64,000 nt of DNA from Curtobacterium oceanosedimentum (GTDB taxonomy: Bacteria > Actinomycetota > Actinomycetes > Actinomycetales > Microbacteriaceae). Shown here piece by piece: positions 41,898-50,071 of the stretch. The notes beneath the pieces are model-generated. The model did not search any database and was not told the origin of the DNA. It worked only from the letters and a program-made list of their open reading frames with translations. The number at the start of each line of letters is the position of its first letter. Positions within the stretch are counted from its first letter, which is position 1. The position numbers and the translations under genes were made by a program. The stretch spans positions 1 through 64,000 of the forward strand of contig NZ_JAIXIG010000006.1 in NCBI RefSeq assembly GCF_020297365.1, written 5' to 3'.

Positions 41898-44800
41898 ATG
41901 CACCAGGACGAACCGCTCGTCGAGGCCCGCATCGCCCGCCTCGTCCGCGACCGCGTCGACCCCGCCGTCCACCGCCGCTCGGCGCCGGTGACGATCGAGG
42001 CGTGGGAGGTGCCGGGCGAACCGGTGCCGTTCGACACCGCCGTGCGCGAGACGTACGAACCGTTCACGGTCGGCTCCTCCTGGGGTGGGCGGCCGTGGGG
42101 CACGACCTGGTTCCGGGTGACCGGGACGGTGCCGTCCGACTTCGGCACCGCGCCGGGGACCACGGCCGAGCTGTTCGTCGACCTCGGCTTCACCAAGCGG
42201 CACCCGGGGTTCCAGGCCGAGGGGCTCGCGTTCCGCCCGGACGGGTCCACCATCAAGGCCGTCGAACCGCGGAACAATGCCGTGCCGCTCGCCGTCGGGC
42301 CCGGTGAGTCCTTCGAGCTCTACGTCGAGGCCGGGGCGAACCCGGACATCGGCGGCGACTCGTTCCAGGGCGCGACGCCGCTCGGGTCGCGCTCCACCGC
42401 CGGTGACCGCCCGATCTACCGGCTGCGGGCGCTCGAGGTCGTCGAGCGTGACGACACCGTGTGGGAACTGCAGCAGGACCTGTGGGTGCTCCGCGGTCTG
42501 ATGGCCGAGCTGCCGACCGACGGCACCCGCGGCGCCGACATCCTGCGTGCGCTCGAGCGGGCGGCGGACGCGCTGGACCCCGACGACGTCCCGGGCACCG
42601 CGGCGGACGCCCGCGCCGCCCTCGCCCCGGCGCTGGCCGTGCCGGCGAGCGCAGCCGCCCACCGTGCCGTCGCGGTCGGCCACGCCCACATCGACTCCGC
42701 CTGGCTGTGGCCGGTGCGCGAGACGAAGCGCAAGTGCGCCAGGACGTTCTCGAACGTGCTCGACCTGATGGACCGCGACCCCGACTTCACCTTCGCCTGC
42801 TCGTCCGCGCAGCAGTACGCGTGGATCCGCGACGAGTACCCGGAGATCTTCGGCCGGATCAAGCAGCGGGTGGCCGAGGGCCGGTGGATCCCGGTCGGCG
42901 GCATGTGGGTGGAGTCGGACACGAACCTGCCCGGTGGCGAGGCCCTGGCACGGCAGTTCGTCGCCGGCAAGCGGTTCTTCCTGGAGGAGTTCGGCGTCGA
43001 CACCCCCGAGGCCTGGCTGCCCGACTCGTTCGGCTACTCGGGCGCCCTGCCGCAGATCGTCCGCGCCGCCGGCTCGAAGTGGTTCGTCACGCAGAAGCCG
43101 TCGTGGAACGAGACGAACGTCATCCCGCACACCTCGTTCCACTGGGAGGGCATCGACGGCTCCCGCGTCCTGACGCACCTGCCCCCGGCCGACACCTACA
43201 ACTCCGACGTCTCGCCCGCCGACCTGCACCGCGGCGAACGGAACAACAAGGAGCGCGGCACCGCGAACACCTCGATGCTGCTCTACGGCTTCGGCGACGG
43301 CGGCGGCGGACCCACCCGCGAGATGGTCGGCGCCGCGCACCGCCAGCACGACCTGGACGGGTCGCCCCGCGTGACGCTCGGCACTCCGGCGCAGGTGTTC
43401 GAGCAGATCGAGCAGGACCTGCCGACCCCGGGGGTCTGGTCGGGCGAGATGTACCTCGAGTTCCACCGCGGCACGTACACGTCGCAGATCCGCACGAAGC
43501 AGGGCAACCGCCGGTCCGAGCACCTGCTGCGCGAGGCCGAGCTCTGGGCAGCGACCGCCGCCGTCCGGCTCGGCGCGGAGTACCCGTACGCCGAGCTCGA
43601 GCAGGCCTGGCACACCGTCCTGCTGCAGCAGTTCCACGACATCCTGCCGGGGTCGTCCATCGCCTGGGTGTACGAGAACGCCGAGGCCGAGTACGCCCGG
43701 GTCGCCGAGGTGCTCGAGGGACTCATCGGCACCGCGACGACGGCGCTCGCCGCGGGCGGGACCGCGGGGGCCGACGCAACCGGCGCCGCCGTCGGTGCCC
43801 CCGGGACGGTCGTGCGCTTCAACGCCGCGCCCGTCGCAGCGGGGGACGTGACCGCTTTGGGAGGTTCGCTCGGCGCAGCACCGCGACCCGTGCCTCCCGT
43901 CCGTTCCGGTGACGGCTTCGTGTTCGACACCGGCGTGGTCACGGCGACCATCGACGCAGCCGGCCACGTCGTGTCGCTCGTCGACCGTGCGAGCGGTCGC
44001 GACGCCGTCGCGCCCGGCGCGGCCGCGGCCGAGTACACCGTGTTCCGGGACACCCCGAACCAGTGGGAGGCGTGGGACATCGACCGCGCCTACCAGCGCA
44101 ACGGTACGGTGCTGACGGCCTCGTCGGTCGCGGTGGACGGGGACACGCTCGTGGTCGAGCGGTCCTTCGGATCGTCGACGCTCACCACGCGCTACTCCGC
44201 CGTCGAGGGCGAACCCGAACTCACCGTCGAGACCGAAGTCGACTGGCACGAGCACCAGAAGCTGCTCAAGCTCGCCTTCCCCATCGACGTGCTCGCCCCC
44301 ACGGCGGCGAGCGAGATCCAGTTCGGGCACATCGACCGGCCCACGCACCAGAACACCTCGTGGGACCACGCCCGCTTCGAGACCTCGGCGCACCGGTGGG
44401 TGCACGTGGCCGAGCCGGGCTTCGGGGTCGCGGTCGCGAACGACTCGACGTACGGGCACGACATCACCCGTGAGACCCGCGCCGACGGCGGCACCACGAC
44501 GCTCGTGCGCGAGTCGCTGCTGCGCGGTCCGACGTTCCCGGACCCGGACGCCGACCAGGGGCACCACGTGTTCCGCACGGTGCTGCGGGTGGGCGCCTCG
44601 GTGCTCGACGCCGCCGACTCCGGCTACCGGCTGAACCTGCCGGTGCGGAGCGTCGAGGGGTCGGCGCCGGTCGCACCGCTCGTGACGGTGTCGTCGCCGC
44701 AGGTGTTCGTCGAGGCCGTGAAGCTCGCCGAGGACCGCTCCGGCGACGTCGTCGTGCGGCTGTACGAGGGACTCGGCGGCCGGGCGAGTGACGTGGCGGT

Positions 44801-44942
44801 GGACTTCGGGTTCGACGTGGCGTCGGTCACCGTGGTCGACCTGCTCGAGCGGCCCGTGGGGGCCAGCTGGGACGCGGGTGAGCCGGTCTCGTTGACGCTC
44901 CGTCCGTTCGAGCTCGTGACGGTGCGCGTGCGTCGGGCCTGA
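41898..44942 (+). CDS. Glycoside hydrolase family 38 alpha-mannosidase
   Basis: A 1014-residue cytoplasmic retaining alpha-mannosidase, no signal peptide. The metal-binding motif AVGHAHIDSAWLWPVRETKRK (His/Asp near residue 260), and the nucleophile Asp in AWLPDSFGYSG (D376) are intact. GH38 middle and C-terminal beta domains follow (LLQQFHDILPGSS, TPNQWEAWDIDRAYQ). AAAGGAACC precedes ATG 41898. It probably cleaves imported alpha-mannosyl oligosaccharides. A region within it (43861-43905, GGGAGG...CCTCCCGTCCG) resembles the intergenic palindrome family, unusual inside a coding sequence. Confidence 0.93.
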   Translation: MHQDEPLVEARIARLVRDRVDPAVHRRSAPVTIEAWEVPGEPVPFDTAVRETYEPFTVGSSWGGRPWGTTWFRVTGTVPSDFGTAPGTTAELFVDLGFTKRHPGFQAEGLAFRPDGSTIKAVEPRNNAVPLAVGPGESFELYVEAGANPDIGGDSFQGATPLGSRSTAGDRPIYRLRALEVVERDDTVWELQQDLWVLRGLMAELPTDGTRGADILRALERAADALDPDDVPGTAADARAALAPALAVPASAAAHRAVAVGHAHIDSAWLWPVRETKRKCARTFSNVLDLMDRDPDFTFACSSAQQYAWIRDEYPEIFGRIKQRVAEGRWIPVGGMWVESDTNLPGGEALARQFVAGKRFFLEEFGVDTPEAWLPDSFGYSGALPQIVRAAGSKWFVTQKPSWNETNVIPHTSFHWEGIDGSRVLTHLPPADTYNSDVSPADLHRGERNNKERGTANTSMLLYGFGDGGGGPTREMVGAAHRQHDLDGSPRVTLGTPAQVFEQIEQDLPTPGVWSGEMYLEFHRGTYTSQIRTKQGNRRSEHLLREAELWAATAAVRLGAEYPYAELEQAWHTVLLQQFHDILPGSSIAWVYENAEAEYARVAEVLEGLIGTATTALAAGGTAGADATGAAVGAPGTVVRFNAAPVAAGDVTALGGSLGAAPRPVPPVRSGDGFVFDTGVVTATIDAAGHVVSLVDRASGRDAVAPGAAAAEYTVFRDTPNQWEAWDIDRAYQRNGTVLTASSVAVDGDTLVVERSFGSSTLTTRYSAVEGEPELTVETEVDWHEHQKLLKLAFPIDVLAPTAASEIQFGHIDRPTHQNTSWDHARFETSAHRWVHVAEPGFGVAVANDSTYGHDITRETRADGGTTTLVRESLLRGPTFPDPDADQGHHVFRTVLRVGASVLDAADSGYRLNLPVRSVEGSAPVAPLVTVSSPQVFVEAVKLAEDRSGDVVVRLYEGLGGRASDVAVDFGFDVASVTVVDLLERPVGASWDAGEPVSLTLRPFELVTVRVRRA

Positions 44943-44980
44943 GGCAGCGGGCCCGCCGCCCCCCGGTGGGGGAACGACCG

Positions 44981-45020
44981 CGGCGCCGGACGGGACACGG
45001 GTGCGTCTCGTCCGGCGCCG
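44981..45020 (+). terminator. Terminator of the ABC/GH38 operon
   Basis: Arms 44981-44996 (CGGCGCCGGACGGGAC) and 45005-45020 pair over 16 positions with one G-U pair, 39 bp after the GH38 stop. Confidence 0.75.
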
Positions 45021-45092
45021 TGTCGCGGGTGCGGCACGTGCGGCGCTCTGTCGCGTGGGCGCTCCGTCCGGCGCTGTGTCGCGGGTGCAGCC
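45009..45092. repeat. Three tandem 28-bp repeats
   Basis: Copies at 45009-45036, 45037-45064 and 45065-45092 share the core CGTCCGGCGCnGTGTCGCGGG. Copies 1 and 3 differ at only three positions; the middle copy is more diverged. The first copy overlaps the terminator's 3' arm. No coding frame is supported across it. Confidence 0.75.
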
Positions 45093-45128
45093 CGTCGCCG
45101 ACGGTGAACCGGCCCAGCGGCGTCTGAC

Positions 45129-45134
45129 TAGCGT
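45129..45134 (+). promoter_or_regulatory. -10 box (TAGCGT) for a leaderless phosphatase gene
   Basis: TAGCGT is followed by 6 nt and ATG 45141, with no ribosome site. Confidence 0.45.
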
Positions 45135-45140
45135 GGCGGC

Positions 45141-45881
45141 ATGGCAGTGCAGGAGATCTGGCTCGTCCGCCACGGTGAATCGGTCGCGAACGTCGCAGCA
45201 GCCCGGGCGGAGGCCGCGGGGGACGACGTGATCGCGATCGACCACCGCGACGCGGACGTGCCGCTCAGCGACCTCGGCCAGGAGCAGTCACGGGCCCTCG
45301 GCGCGGAACTCGCCGAGCGGGGCTTCGACGACGTGCCCGTCGCGCTGTGGGTGTCGCCGTACCTGCGGGCGCAGCAGACCATCGCGATCGCGCTCGACGC
45401 CGCCGGCCTGACAGAACCGGACCGGCGGGTGGACGAGCGGCTCCGGGACCGCGAGCTCGGCGTCCTCGACCTGCTCACCCTGCAGGGGGTCCGGAACCGT
45501 CACCCCGACGAGGAGCGTCGTCGGCAGTGGCTCGGCAAGTACTACCACCGTCCGGCCGGCGGGGAGTCCTGGGCCGACGTGATGCTCCGCCTGCGGTCCG
45601 CCATGGTCGACGTCGACCGGCTCGAGGGTCCGGAACGACTGGTGATCGCCGCACACGACGCCGTCGTCACGCTGACCGTCGCGGTCTGCCTCGACCTCGA
45701 CGAGCGGACCCTCATGGAGTTCGCGCGGACGCACGCCGTCGCGAACGCCTCGCTCACCCGACTCCGACGCGACGGGGCCGGTTCGCCCTGGACGCTCGAG
45801 GAGTTCTCGTCCGTCGGACACCTCGACGACGACGAGATCACGCAGCACACCGGCCGGAAGGACGACGCCCATGTCCGTTGA
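45141..45881 (+). CDS. Histidine phosphatase family protein
   Basis: A 246-residue phosphoglycerate-mutase-like enzyme. The catalytic RHGES is at residues 10-14 (WLVRHGESVANV), the acid/base and second His motif is IAAHDAVV, and VSPYLRAQQT is the third conserved block. Substrate cannot be told from sequence. It overlaps nnrD by 11 bp, suggesting a shared role in metabolite repair or housekeeping. Confidence 0.9.
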   Translation: MAVQEIWLVRHGESVANVAAARAEAAGDDVIAIDHRDADVPLSDLGQEQSRALGAELAERGFDDVPVALWVSPYLRAQQTIAIALDAAGLTEPDRRVDERLRDRELGVLDLLTLQGVRNRHPDEERRRQWLGKYYHRPAGGESWADVMLRLRSAMVDVDRLEGPERLVIAAHDAVVTLTVAVCLDLDERTLMEFARTHAVANASLTRLRRDGAGSPWTLEEFSSVGHLDDDEITQHTGRKDDAHVR

Positions 45882-46734
45882 GACGATCTCCCCGAACTTC
45901 CTGCGCGACTGGCCCCTGCCGGACGCCGGTGCCGGCAAGTACGGCCGCGGCCAGGTCCTCGTCGTCGGCGGTGCCGCCCGCACCCCAGGGGCGGCGGTGC
46001 TCTCGGCGCTCGCCGCGCTGCGGGTCGGCGCCGGACGGCTCACCCTGGCGGTGGGTCGGAGCGTGGCGAACGAGGTCGCCGTCACGGTGCCCGAGTCCGG
46101 CGTCGAGCCGCTCGACGAGGACCAGGACGGGCACATCGCGCAGGGGGCGATCGAGGGCATCGCGGCCGCCGCGGCGAGTGCCGACGCCGTGCTGGTCGGA
46201 CCCGGGCTCGACGAACCGGACGGCAGCCGCGACCTGGTCGCCGGACTGGCGGACGTCGTCGGCCCGCAGACCCTGGTGGTGCTCGACGCCTTCGCCCTCG
46301 GTGTCGCCGCCGACGTGCGCGACCGGCTGGAGCCGCTGCGGGGCCGCCTGGTGATGACGCCGAACTCCGGCGAGGCCGAACGGCTGCTCGGTCGGGAGTG
46401 CGGTGACGACGACATGGCCGACGCCTCGGCGATCGCCCAGCGGTTCGGCGCGGTCGTCGCCCTCGGTGACGCGATCGCGACGCCGCAGGGCCGGGGCTGG
46501 CTGAAGGGCACCGGCTCCGGCGGGCTCGGCACGAGCGGGAGCGGTGACGTGCTCTCCGGTGCGGTGACCGGCCTCCTGGCCCGTGGCGCGGACCCGGCGC
46601 AGGCGGTGGCGTGGGCGTCGTACGTGCACGCTGCCGCGGGCGACCGGCTCGCGGTGCAGGTCGGCCCGCTCGGCTACCTGGCGAGCGAGCTCGTGACCGA
46701 GATCCCGCGGGTGCTCGTGGAGCTCGGCGCCTGA
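45871..46734 (+). CDS. nnrD: ADP-dependent NAD(P)H-hydrate dehydratase
   Basis: A 287-residue member of the carbohydrate-kinase-like YjeF C-terminal family, which repairs hydrated NAD(P)H using ADP. Signature blocks are GQVLVVGGAARTPGA, AVLVGPGL, RLVMTPNSGEAERLL and the late SGGLGTSGSGDVLSG anion hole. No N-terminal epimerase domain is fused. It starts within the phosphatase gene (11-bp overlap), so translation is coupled. Confidence 0.9.
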   Translation: MSVETISPNFLRDWPLPDAGAGKYGRGQVLVVGGAARTPGAAVLSALAALRVGAGRLTLAVGRSVANEVAVTVPESGVEPLDEDQDGHIAQGAIEGIAAAAASADAVLVGPGLDEPDGSRDLVAGLADVVGPQTLVVLDAFALGVAADVRDRLEPLRGRLVMTPNSGEAERLLGRECGDDDMADASAIAQRFGAVVALGDAIATPQGRGWLKGTGSGGLGTSGSGDVLSGAVTGLLARGADPAQAVAWASYVHAAAGDRLAVQVGPLGYLASELVTEIPRVLVELGA

Positions 46735-46778
46735 CGCAGCCCGGGTCAGCCCCGCCGCAGCGGCGTGTTTTCGCGCTG

Positions 46779-46818
46779 AGCGACACTCCACGCGTGACGA
46801 GGCGCGTGAACTGTCGCT
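46779..46818. terminator. Interrupted palindrome between nnrD and the Nudix gene
   Basis: AGCGACA (46779-46785) pairs with TGTCGCT (46812-46818), and CACGCG (46789-46794) pairs with CGCGTG (46803-46808). It lies between two converging genes and probably terminates both. Confidence 0.5.
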
Positions 46819-46861
46819 GTGCCCGAAAGGTCGGAGGGACCGACGGGAGGCGCGGGGCTGC

Positions 46862-47341
46862 TCAGCGCTGGAAGCGTGCGGCGGGTTCGTCGGCCAGGAC
46901 GGCCTCGATGCGTGCCGTCATGGTCGCCGGCATCTCGGGCAGGTCGTCGAGCCGGGCCCAGAACGCCTCGGTGTTCTCGCCGTCGGCGGGGAACGGCGTC
47001 CCCGAGACCCAGCGGCAGGCGAACACCAGGTCGAGGTACTGCGCGCGGTCGCCGTTCGGGTACGTCATCTCCGGCAGGACCTGCACCCACGCCAGCCGTT
47101 CCGCGACGGCGACGACGTCGGCTTCCTCCAGGACCTCGCGTTCGGCGGCGACGGCGGGTTCCTCCCCGGGGTCGACGATGCCCGTCACGGGGGTGCAGGC
47201 GCCGGAGTCGGCGCGTCGGACCACGAGCAGTTCCCGGTCGGGGCTCGAGCCGCGCGTCACCACGGCCGTCACGCCGGTCAGCCAGAGCGGGGCGGTGCCG
47301 ATCTGCTCGCGGAGGGCCAGGACGAAGTCGGGGGTCGGCAT
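46862..47341 (-). CDS. Nudix hydrolase
   Basis: A 159-residue Nudix-fold pyrophosphohydrolase. The Nudix box is GIVDPGEEPAVAAEREVLEEAD (about residues 75-96), fitting G-x5-E-x7-R-E-x-x-E-E; the closing Gly is Ala. It has typical flanks (WLTGVTAVVTRG, VLPEMTYPNGDRAQYLDLVFAC). The substrate is unknown. TAGCGT 6 nt before ATG 47341 (47348-47353) suggests a leaderless transcript, divergent from nagB. Confidence 0.88.
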   Translation of the reverse strand: MPTPDFVLALREQIGTAPLWLTGVTAVVTRGSSPDRELLVVRRADSGACTPVTGIVDPGEEPAVAAEREVLEEADVVAVAERLAWVQVLPEMTYPNGDRAQYLDLVFACRWVSGTPFPADGENTEAFWARLDDLPEMPATMTARIEAVLADEPAARFQR

Positions 47342-47373
47342 GCCCCCACGCTACCGATCCACCCCTGTCGCGG

Positions 47374-47389
47374 ACTGGTCATGACCAGT
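47374..47389 (+). promoter_or_regulatory. DasR-like operator in the nagB promoter
   Basis: ACTGGTCATGACCAGT is a perfect 16-bp palindrome that closely matches the DasR (GntR-family) dre consensus ASTGGTCTAGACCAST. It abuts the -10 box, so binding would block nagB transcription until GlcNAc-6-P or GlcN-6-P releases the repressor. Confidence 0.8.
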
Positions 47390-47394
47390 AGCAT
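47389..47394 (+). promoter_or_regulatory. -10 box (TAGCAT) for leaderless nagB
   Basis: TAGCAT lies 6 nt before GTG 47401 and touches the end of the palindromic operator. Confidence 0.5.
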
Positions 47395-47400
47395 GACAGC

Positions 47401-48186
47401 GTGGAGATCATCATCCTGCCCACGCCGGACGAGGTCGGTCGCGTCGCTGCGGCCAAGATCGCGTCCGTCGTCGCCAAGAAGCCGTCCGCCGTCATCGGTC
47501 TCGCCACCGGGTCCAGCCCGCAGGGCATCTACGCCGACCTGCAGCGTCGCGTCGCCGCCGGCGAGATCTCGTTCGCCGAGGCACGCGGGTTCGCGCTCGA
47601 CGAGTACGTCGGGATCCCGCTCGAGCACCCGGAGTCCTACGCGAGCGTCATCGCGCGTGACGTCGTGGCGCCCCTCGGCTTCGACGCCTCGCGCGTGCGG
47701 GTGCCGGACGGCCGCGCCGCCGACCTGGAGTTCGCCGCGAAGGAGTACGACGCCGCGATCCGGGCCGCCGGCGGGATCGACGTGCAGATCCTCGGTATCG
47801 GCGCCAACGGGCACATCGGCTTCAACGAGCCGACGTCGTCGTTCGCCTCGCGCACCCGCATCAAGACCCTCGCACCGTCGACGCGCGACGCCAACGCGCG
47901 GTTCTTCGACGCCCCGGAGCAGGTCCCGACGCACTGCATGACGCAGGGGCTCGGCACGATCCTCGAAGCCCGCGAGCTCGTGCTCGTCGCCCAGGGGTCC
48001 TCGAAGGCCGACGCGGTCGCCGCCGCGGTCGAGGGGCCGCTGTCGTCGTTCGTGCCCGGTTCCGCGCTGCAGCTGCACGAGCACGCGACCGTCGTGGTCG
48101 ACGAGGAAGCGGCAGCCGGCCTGCAGCTCGCCGACTACTACCGGTACACGTACGCGAACAAGCCGGCCTGGCAGCGCTTCGAGTAG
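47401..48186 (+). CDS. nagB: Glucosamine-6-phosphate deaminase
   Basis: A 261-residue enzyme that converts glucosamine-6-P to fructose-6-P and ammonia, the last step of GlcNAc catabolism. VIGLATGSSPQGIY is the phosphate-binding loop; D67 in LDEYVG and the GIGANGHIGFNEP block carry active-site residues. Length equals the family. GTG start. NagA, which supplies its substrate, is encoded at 54500-55666. Confidence 0.96.
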   Translation: MEIIILPTPDEVGRVAAAKIASVVAKKPSAVIGLATGSSPQGIYADLQRRVAAGEISFAEARGFALDEYVGIPLEHPESYASVIARDVVAPLGFDASRVRVPDGRAADLEFAAKEYDAAIRAAGGIDVQILGIGANGHIGFNEPTSSFASRTRIKTLAPSTRDANARFFDAPEQVPTHCMTQGLGTILEARELVLVAQGSSKADAVAAAVEGPLSSFVPGSALQLHEHATVVVDEEAAAGLQLADYYRYTYANKPAWQRFE

Positions 48187-48201
48187 GCCCCGGGTCCGAG
48201 T

Positions 48202-49377
48202 TCAGGCCCGGGCTGCTGCGGCGAGCAGGCTGAGCCCCTCGTCGAGGGTCTCCGCCGAGCACCCGAAGTTCAGCCGCGCGAAGCCACGGCCCTGCCGCCC
48301 GAACGCCGGGCCGGAGGCGAGCGCCACCTTCGCCTGCTCGACGAGCGCCCCCGCGGGGTCGTCGCCCCACGGCAGCGCACGGAGGTCGAGCCACGCCAGG
48401 TAGGACGCCTGCGGCTGCCGGTACCCGGCGCCGGGCAGTGCGTCGCCGATGCGCTCGGCCAGGGTGCGCCGGTTCGCCGCGAGCTCGGTCAGCAGCGACG
48501 CCAACCACGGCTCGCCCTCGCGGAACGCGGCGATGCTCGCGGTGTAGCCGAGGATGCCGGTGCGCTCGACGACCTCACCGGGCAGTCCGTCGAACCACCC
48601 GCGTGCCCGCTCCGAGGCGCCGACCATCAGGGCGCACTTGGTGCCGGCCAGGTTCCACGCCTTGCTGGCACTCGTCAGTGCGACGCCGAGCGCCGCGGCC
48701 TCCGGGCAGGAGTTGAGGAACGGGATGAACGCGGCGTCGGCGTGCACGAGCGGTGCGTGGATCTCGTCCGACACCACGACCGCGTCCCACTCGGCGGCCA
48801 GCTGCGCGAGCGCGGTGAGTGACGCCCGGTCGTGCACGAGGCCGAGCGGGTTGTGCGGGTTGCAGAGGAGCACCGTGCGGGCGCCGTCGGCGAAGGCCTG
48901 CGCGATCCCGTCCAGGTCCATCCGCCAGCCGGCCGTCGTGTCGAACGGGTCCGCGGGGCCGTCCGGTGCCAGCAGCGGGACCTCGGTCACCGTGCCGCCG
49001 GCCTCGGACACGTACTCCCAGAACGGCGGGTAGACGGGCGGCATGATCACGACCTGGTCGCCGGGCTCGATGACCCGTCGCAGCACCTCGACCGCCGCGA
49101 CCGAGACGTCCGTGGTGGTGCGGACCAGGTCGGGGTCGACCCGCCACGACCACCGGCTCCCCGCGAAGTCGGCGAAGGCCTCCGGCAGCGCACGGCCGTG
49201 CCCGACGTACCCGGTGTCGCCGTTCGTGACGGCCGCGACGAGGGCCTCGCGCACCGGCTCGGCCGGCACCGAGTCCATCTCGGCGACGAACATCGGCAGG
49301 ACGTCGGGCGGGTAGGCCGTGTACTTCTCGCTCGTGCGGGCGCGCTGTGCATCGAAGACGGAGACCATGACGCTCAT
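48202..49377 (-). CDS. MalY/PatB-type PLP-dependent aminotransferase (cystathionine beta-lyase-like)
   Basis: A 391-residue fold-type I PLP enzyme. MFVAEMDSVPAEPV, MPPVYPPFW, LLCNPHNPLGLVHD and SASKAWNLAGTKCALM (with the PLP lysine in SASKAW) match MalY/PatB beta-C-S lyases that break cystathionine or other C-S bonds. MalY of E. coli also represses maltose genes, which need not apply here. I use ATG 49377; ATG 49368 is also possible. CAGGAT 6 nt upstream hints at leaderless transcription. Confidence 0.9.
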   Translation of the reverse strand: MSVMVSVFDAQRARTSEKYTAYPPDVLPMFVAEMDSVPAEPVREALVAAVTNGDTGYVGHGRALPEAFADFAGSRWSWRVDPDLVRTTTDVSVAAVEVLRRVIEPGDQVVIMPPVYPPFWEYVSEAGGTVTEVPLLAPDGPADPFDTTAGWRMDLDGIAQAFADGARTVLLCNPHNPLGLVHDRASLTALAQLAAEWDAVVVSDEIHAPLVHADAAFIPFLNSCPEAAALGVALTSASKAWNLAGTKCALMVGASERARGWFDGLPGEVVERTGILGYTASIAAFREGEPWLASLLTELAANRRTLAERIGDALPGAGYRQPQASYLAWLDLRALPWGDDPAGALVEQAKVALASGPAFGRQGRGFARLNFGCSAETLDEGLSLLAAAARA

Positions 49378-49421
49378 GCGCCCATCCTGACAGCGAGGCA
49401 CGCGGGGCGCGAGGGCGGTGG

Positions 49422-49994
49422 TCAGGCCGGGCGGAGGCCCGCCAGCAGCACCTCGACGTAGCGCTCGGGGTCGTGCACCCGGGAGCCGCCCGCCACGGCG
49501 GCCGCCCGCATCCCGCACAGCAGGCGTCGCAGGTCGTCCGCGTCGACGTCGGCACGCACGAGCCCCTCGGCCCGCGCCCGTGCGAGCAGCGCGTCGACGG
49601 ACTCGACCAGGTCGCCCGCGAGCGCCGCGGTGTCGGCGCACGAGAATCCGCCGTTCGTCAGCAGGTCGCCGAGGGCGGCATCGTCGACCATGCTCCGGAA
49701 CGCAGCCGTCACGACCCCCCGGAGCGCGTCCGCCGCGTGGGGCAGTGCGACGGCGACACGGACGAGGTCGAGCATGTCCTCGAGCGCGTCGATCGCGAGT
49801 GCCTCGAGCAGGTGCTGCTGCGACGGGAAGTGCCGGTAGGCGGTCCCGACACCCACGCCGGCCTCGTGCGCGACGGCGTTGAGGAGCGGCTGCTCGCCCC
49901 GATCGAGGTACGACCGGGCGACGTCGAGCAGCGCAGTCCGGTTGCGCTGCGCATCGGAGCGCAGCGCTTCGGGTCGAGCCATCGCGATCGTCAT
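49422..49994 (-). CDS. TetR family transcriptional regulator
   Basis: A 190-residue repressor with an N-terminal HTH (ALLDVARSYLDRGEQPLLNAVAHEAGVGVGTAYRHFPSQQHLLEAL) and a helical ligand domain containing a single CADTAA stretch. Divergent from the SDR gene at 50072, which it probably controls. TAGAGT 6 nt before ATG 49994 implies leaderless transcription. Confidence 0.88.
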   Translation of the reverse strand: MTIAMARPEALRSDAQRNRTALLDVARSYLDRGEQPLLNAVAHEAGVGVGTAYRHFPSQQHLLEALAIDALEDMLDLVRVAVALPHAADALRGVVTAAFRSMVDDAALGDLLTNGGFSCADTAALAGDLVESVDALLARARAEGLVRADVDADDLRRLLCGMRAAAVAGGSRVHDPERYVEVLLAGLRPA

Positions 49995-50000
49995 ACGGAC

Positions 50001-50006
50001 ACTCTA
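50001..50006 (-). promoter_or_regulatory. -10 box (TAGAGT) for leaderless tetR-family gene
   Basis: On the minus strand, TAGAGT precedes ATG 49994 by 6 nt, without a ribosome site. Confidence 0.45.
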
Positions 50007-50025
50007 TCCGCTTGTGCCAGCATTC

Positions 50026-50040
50026 CGGATGGATCATCCG
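50026..50040. promoter_or_regulatory. Putative TetR operator
   Basis: CGGATGGATCATCCG has perfect 6-bp arms around a 3-nt centre, between the divergent tetR-like and SDR genes. It overlaps the expected -35 region of the regulator and lies just upstream of the SDR gene. Confidence 0.55.
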
Positions 50041-50071
50041 ATTACAGACGACGAGTGAGCAGGAGACGACG

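Noticed and set aside
41850-45245. Minus-strand open frame of 1131 codons opposite the GH38 gene
   Set aside because: Composition (His/Arg/Asp-rich) is that of an antisense GC shadow. The GH38 protein on the other strand has intact catalytic motifs.
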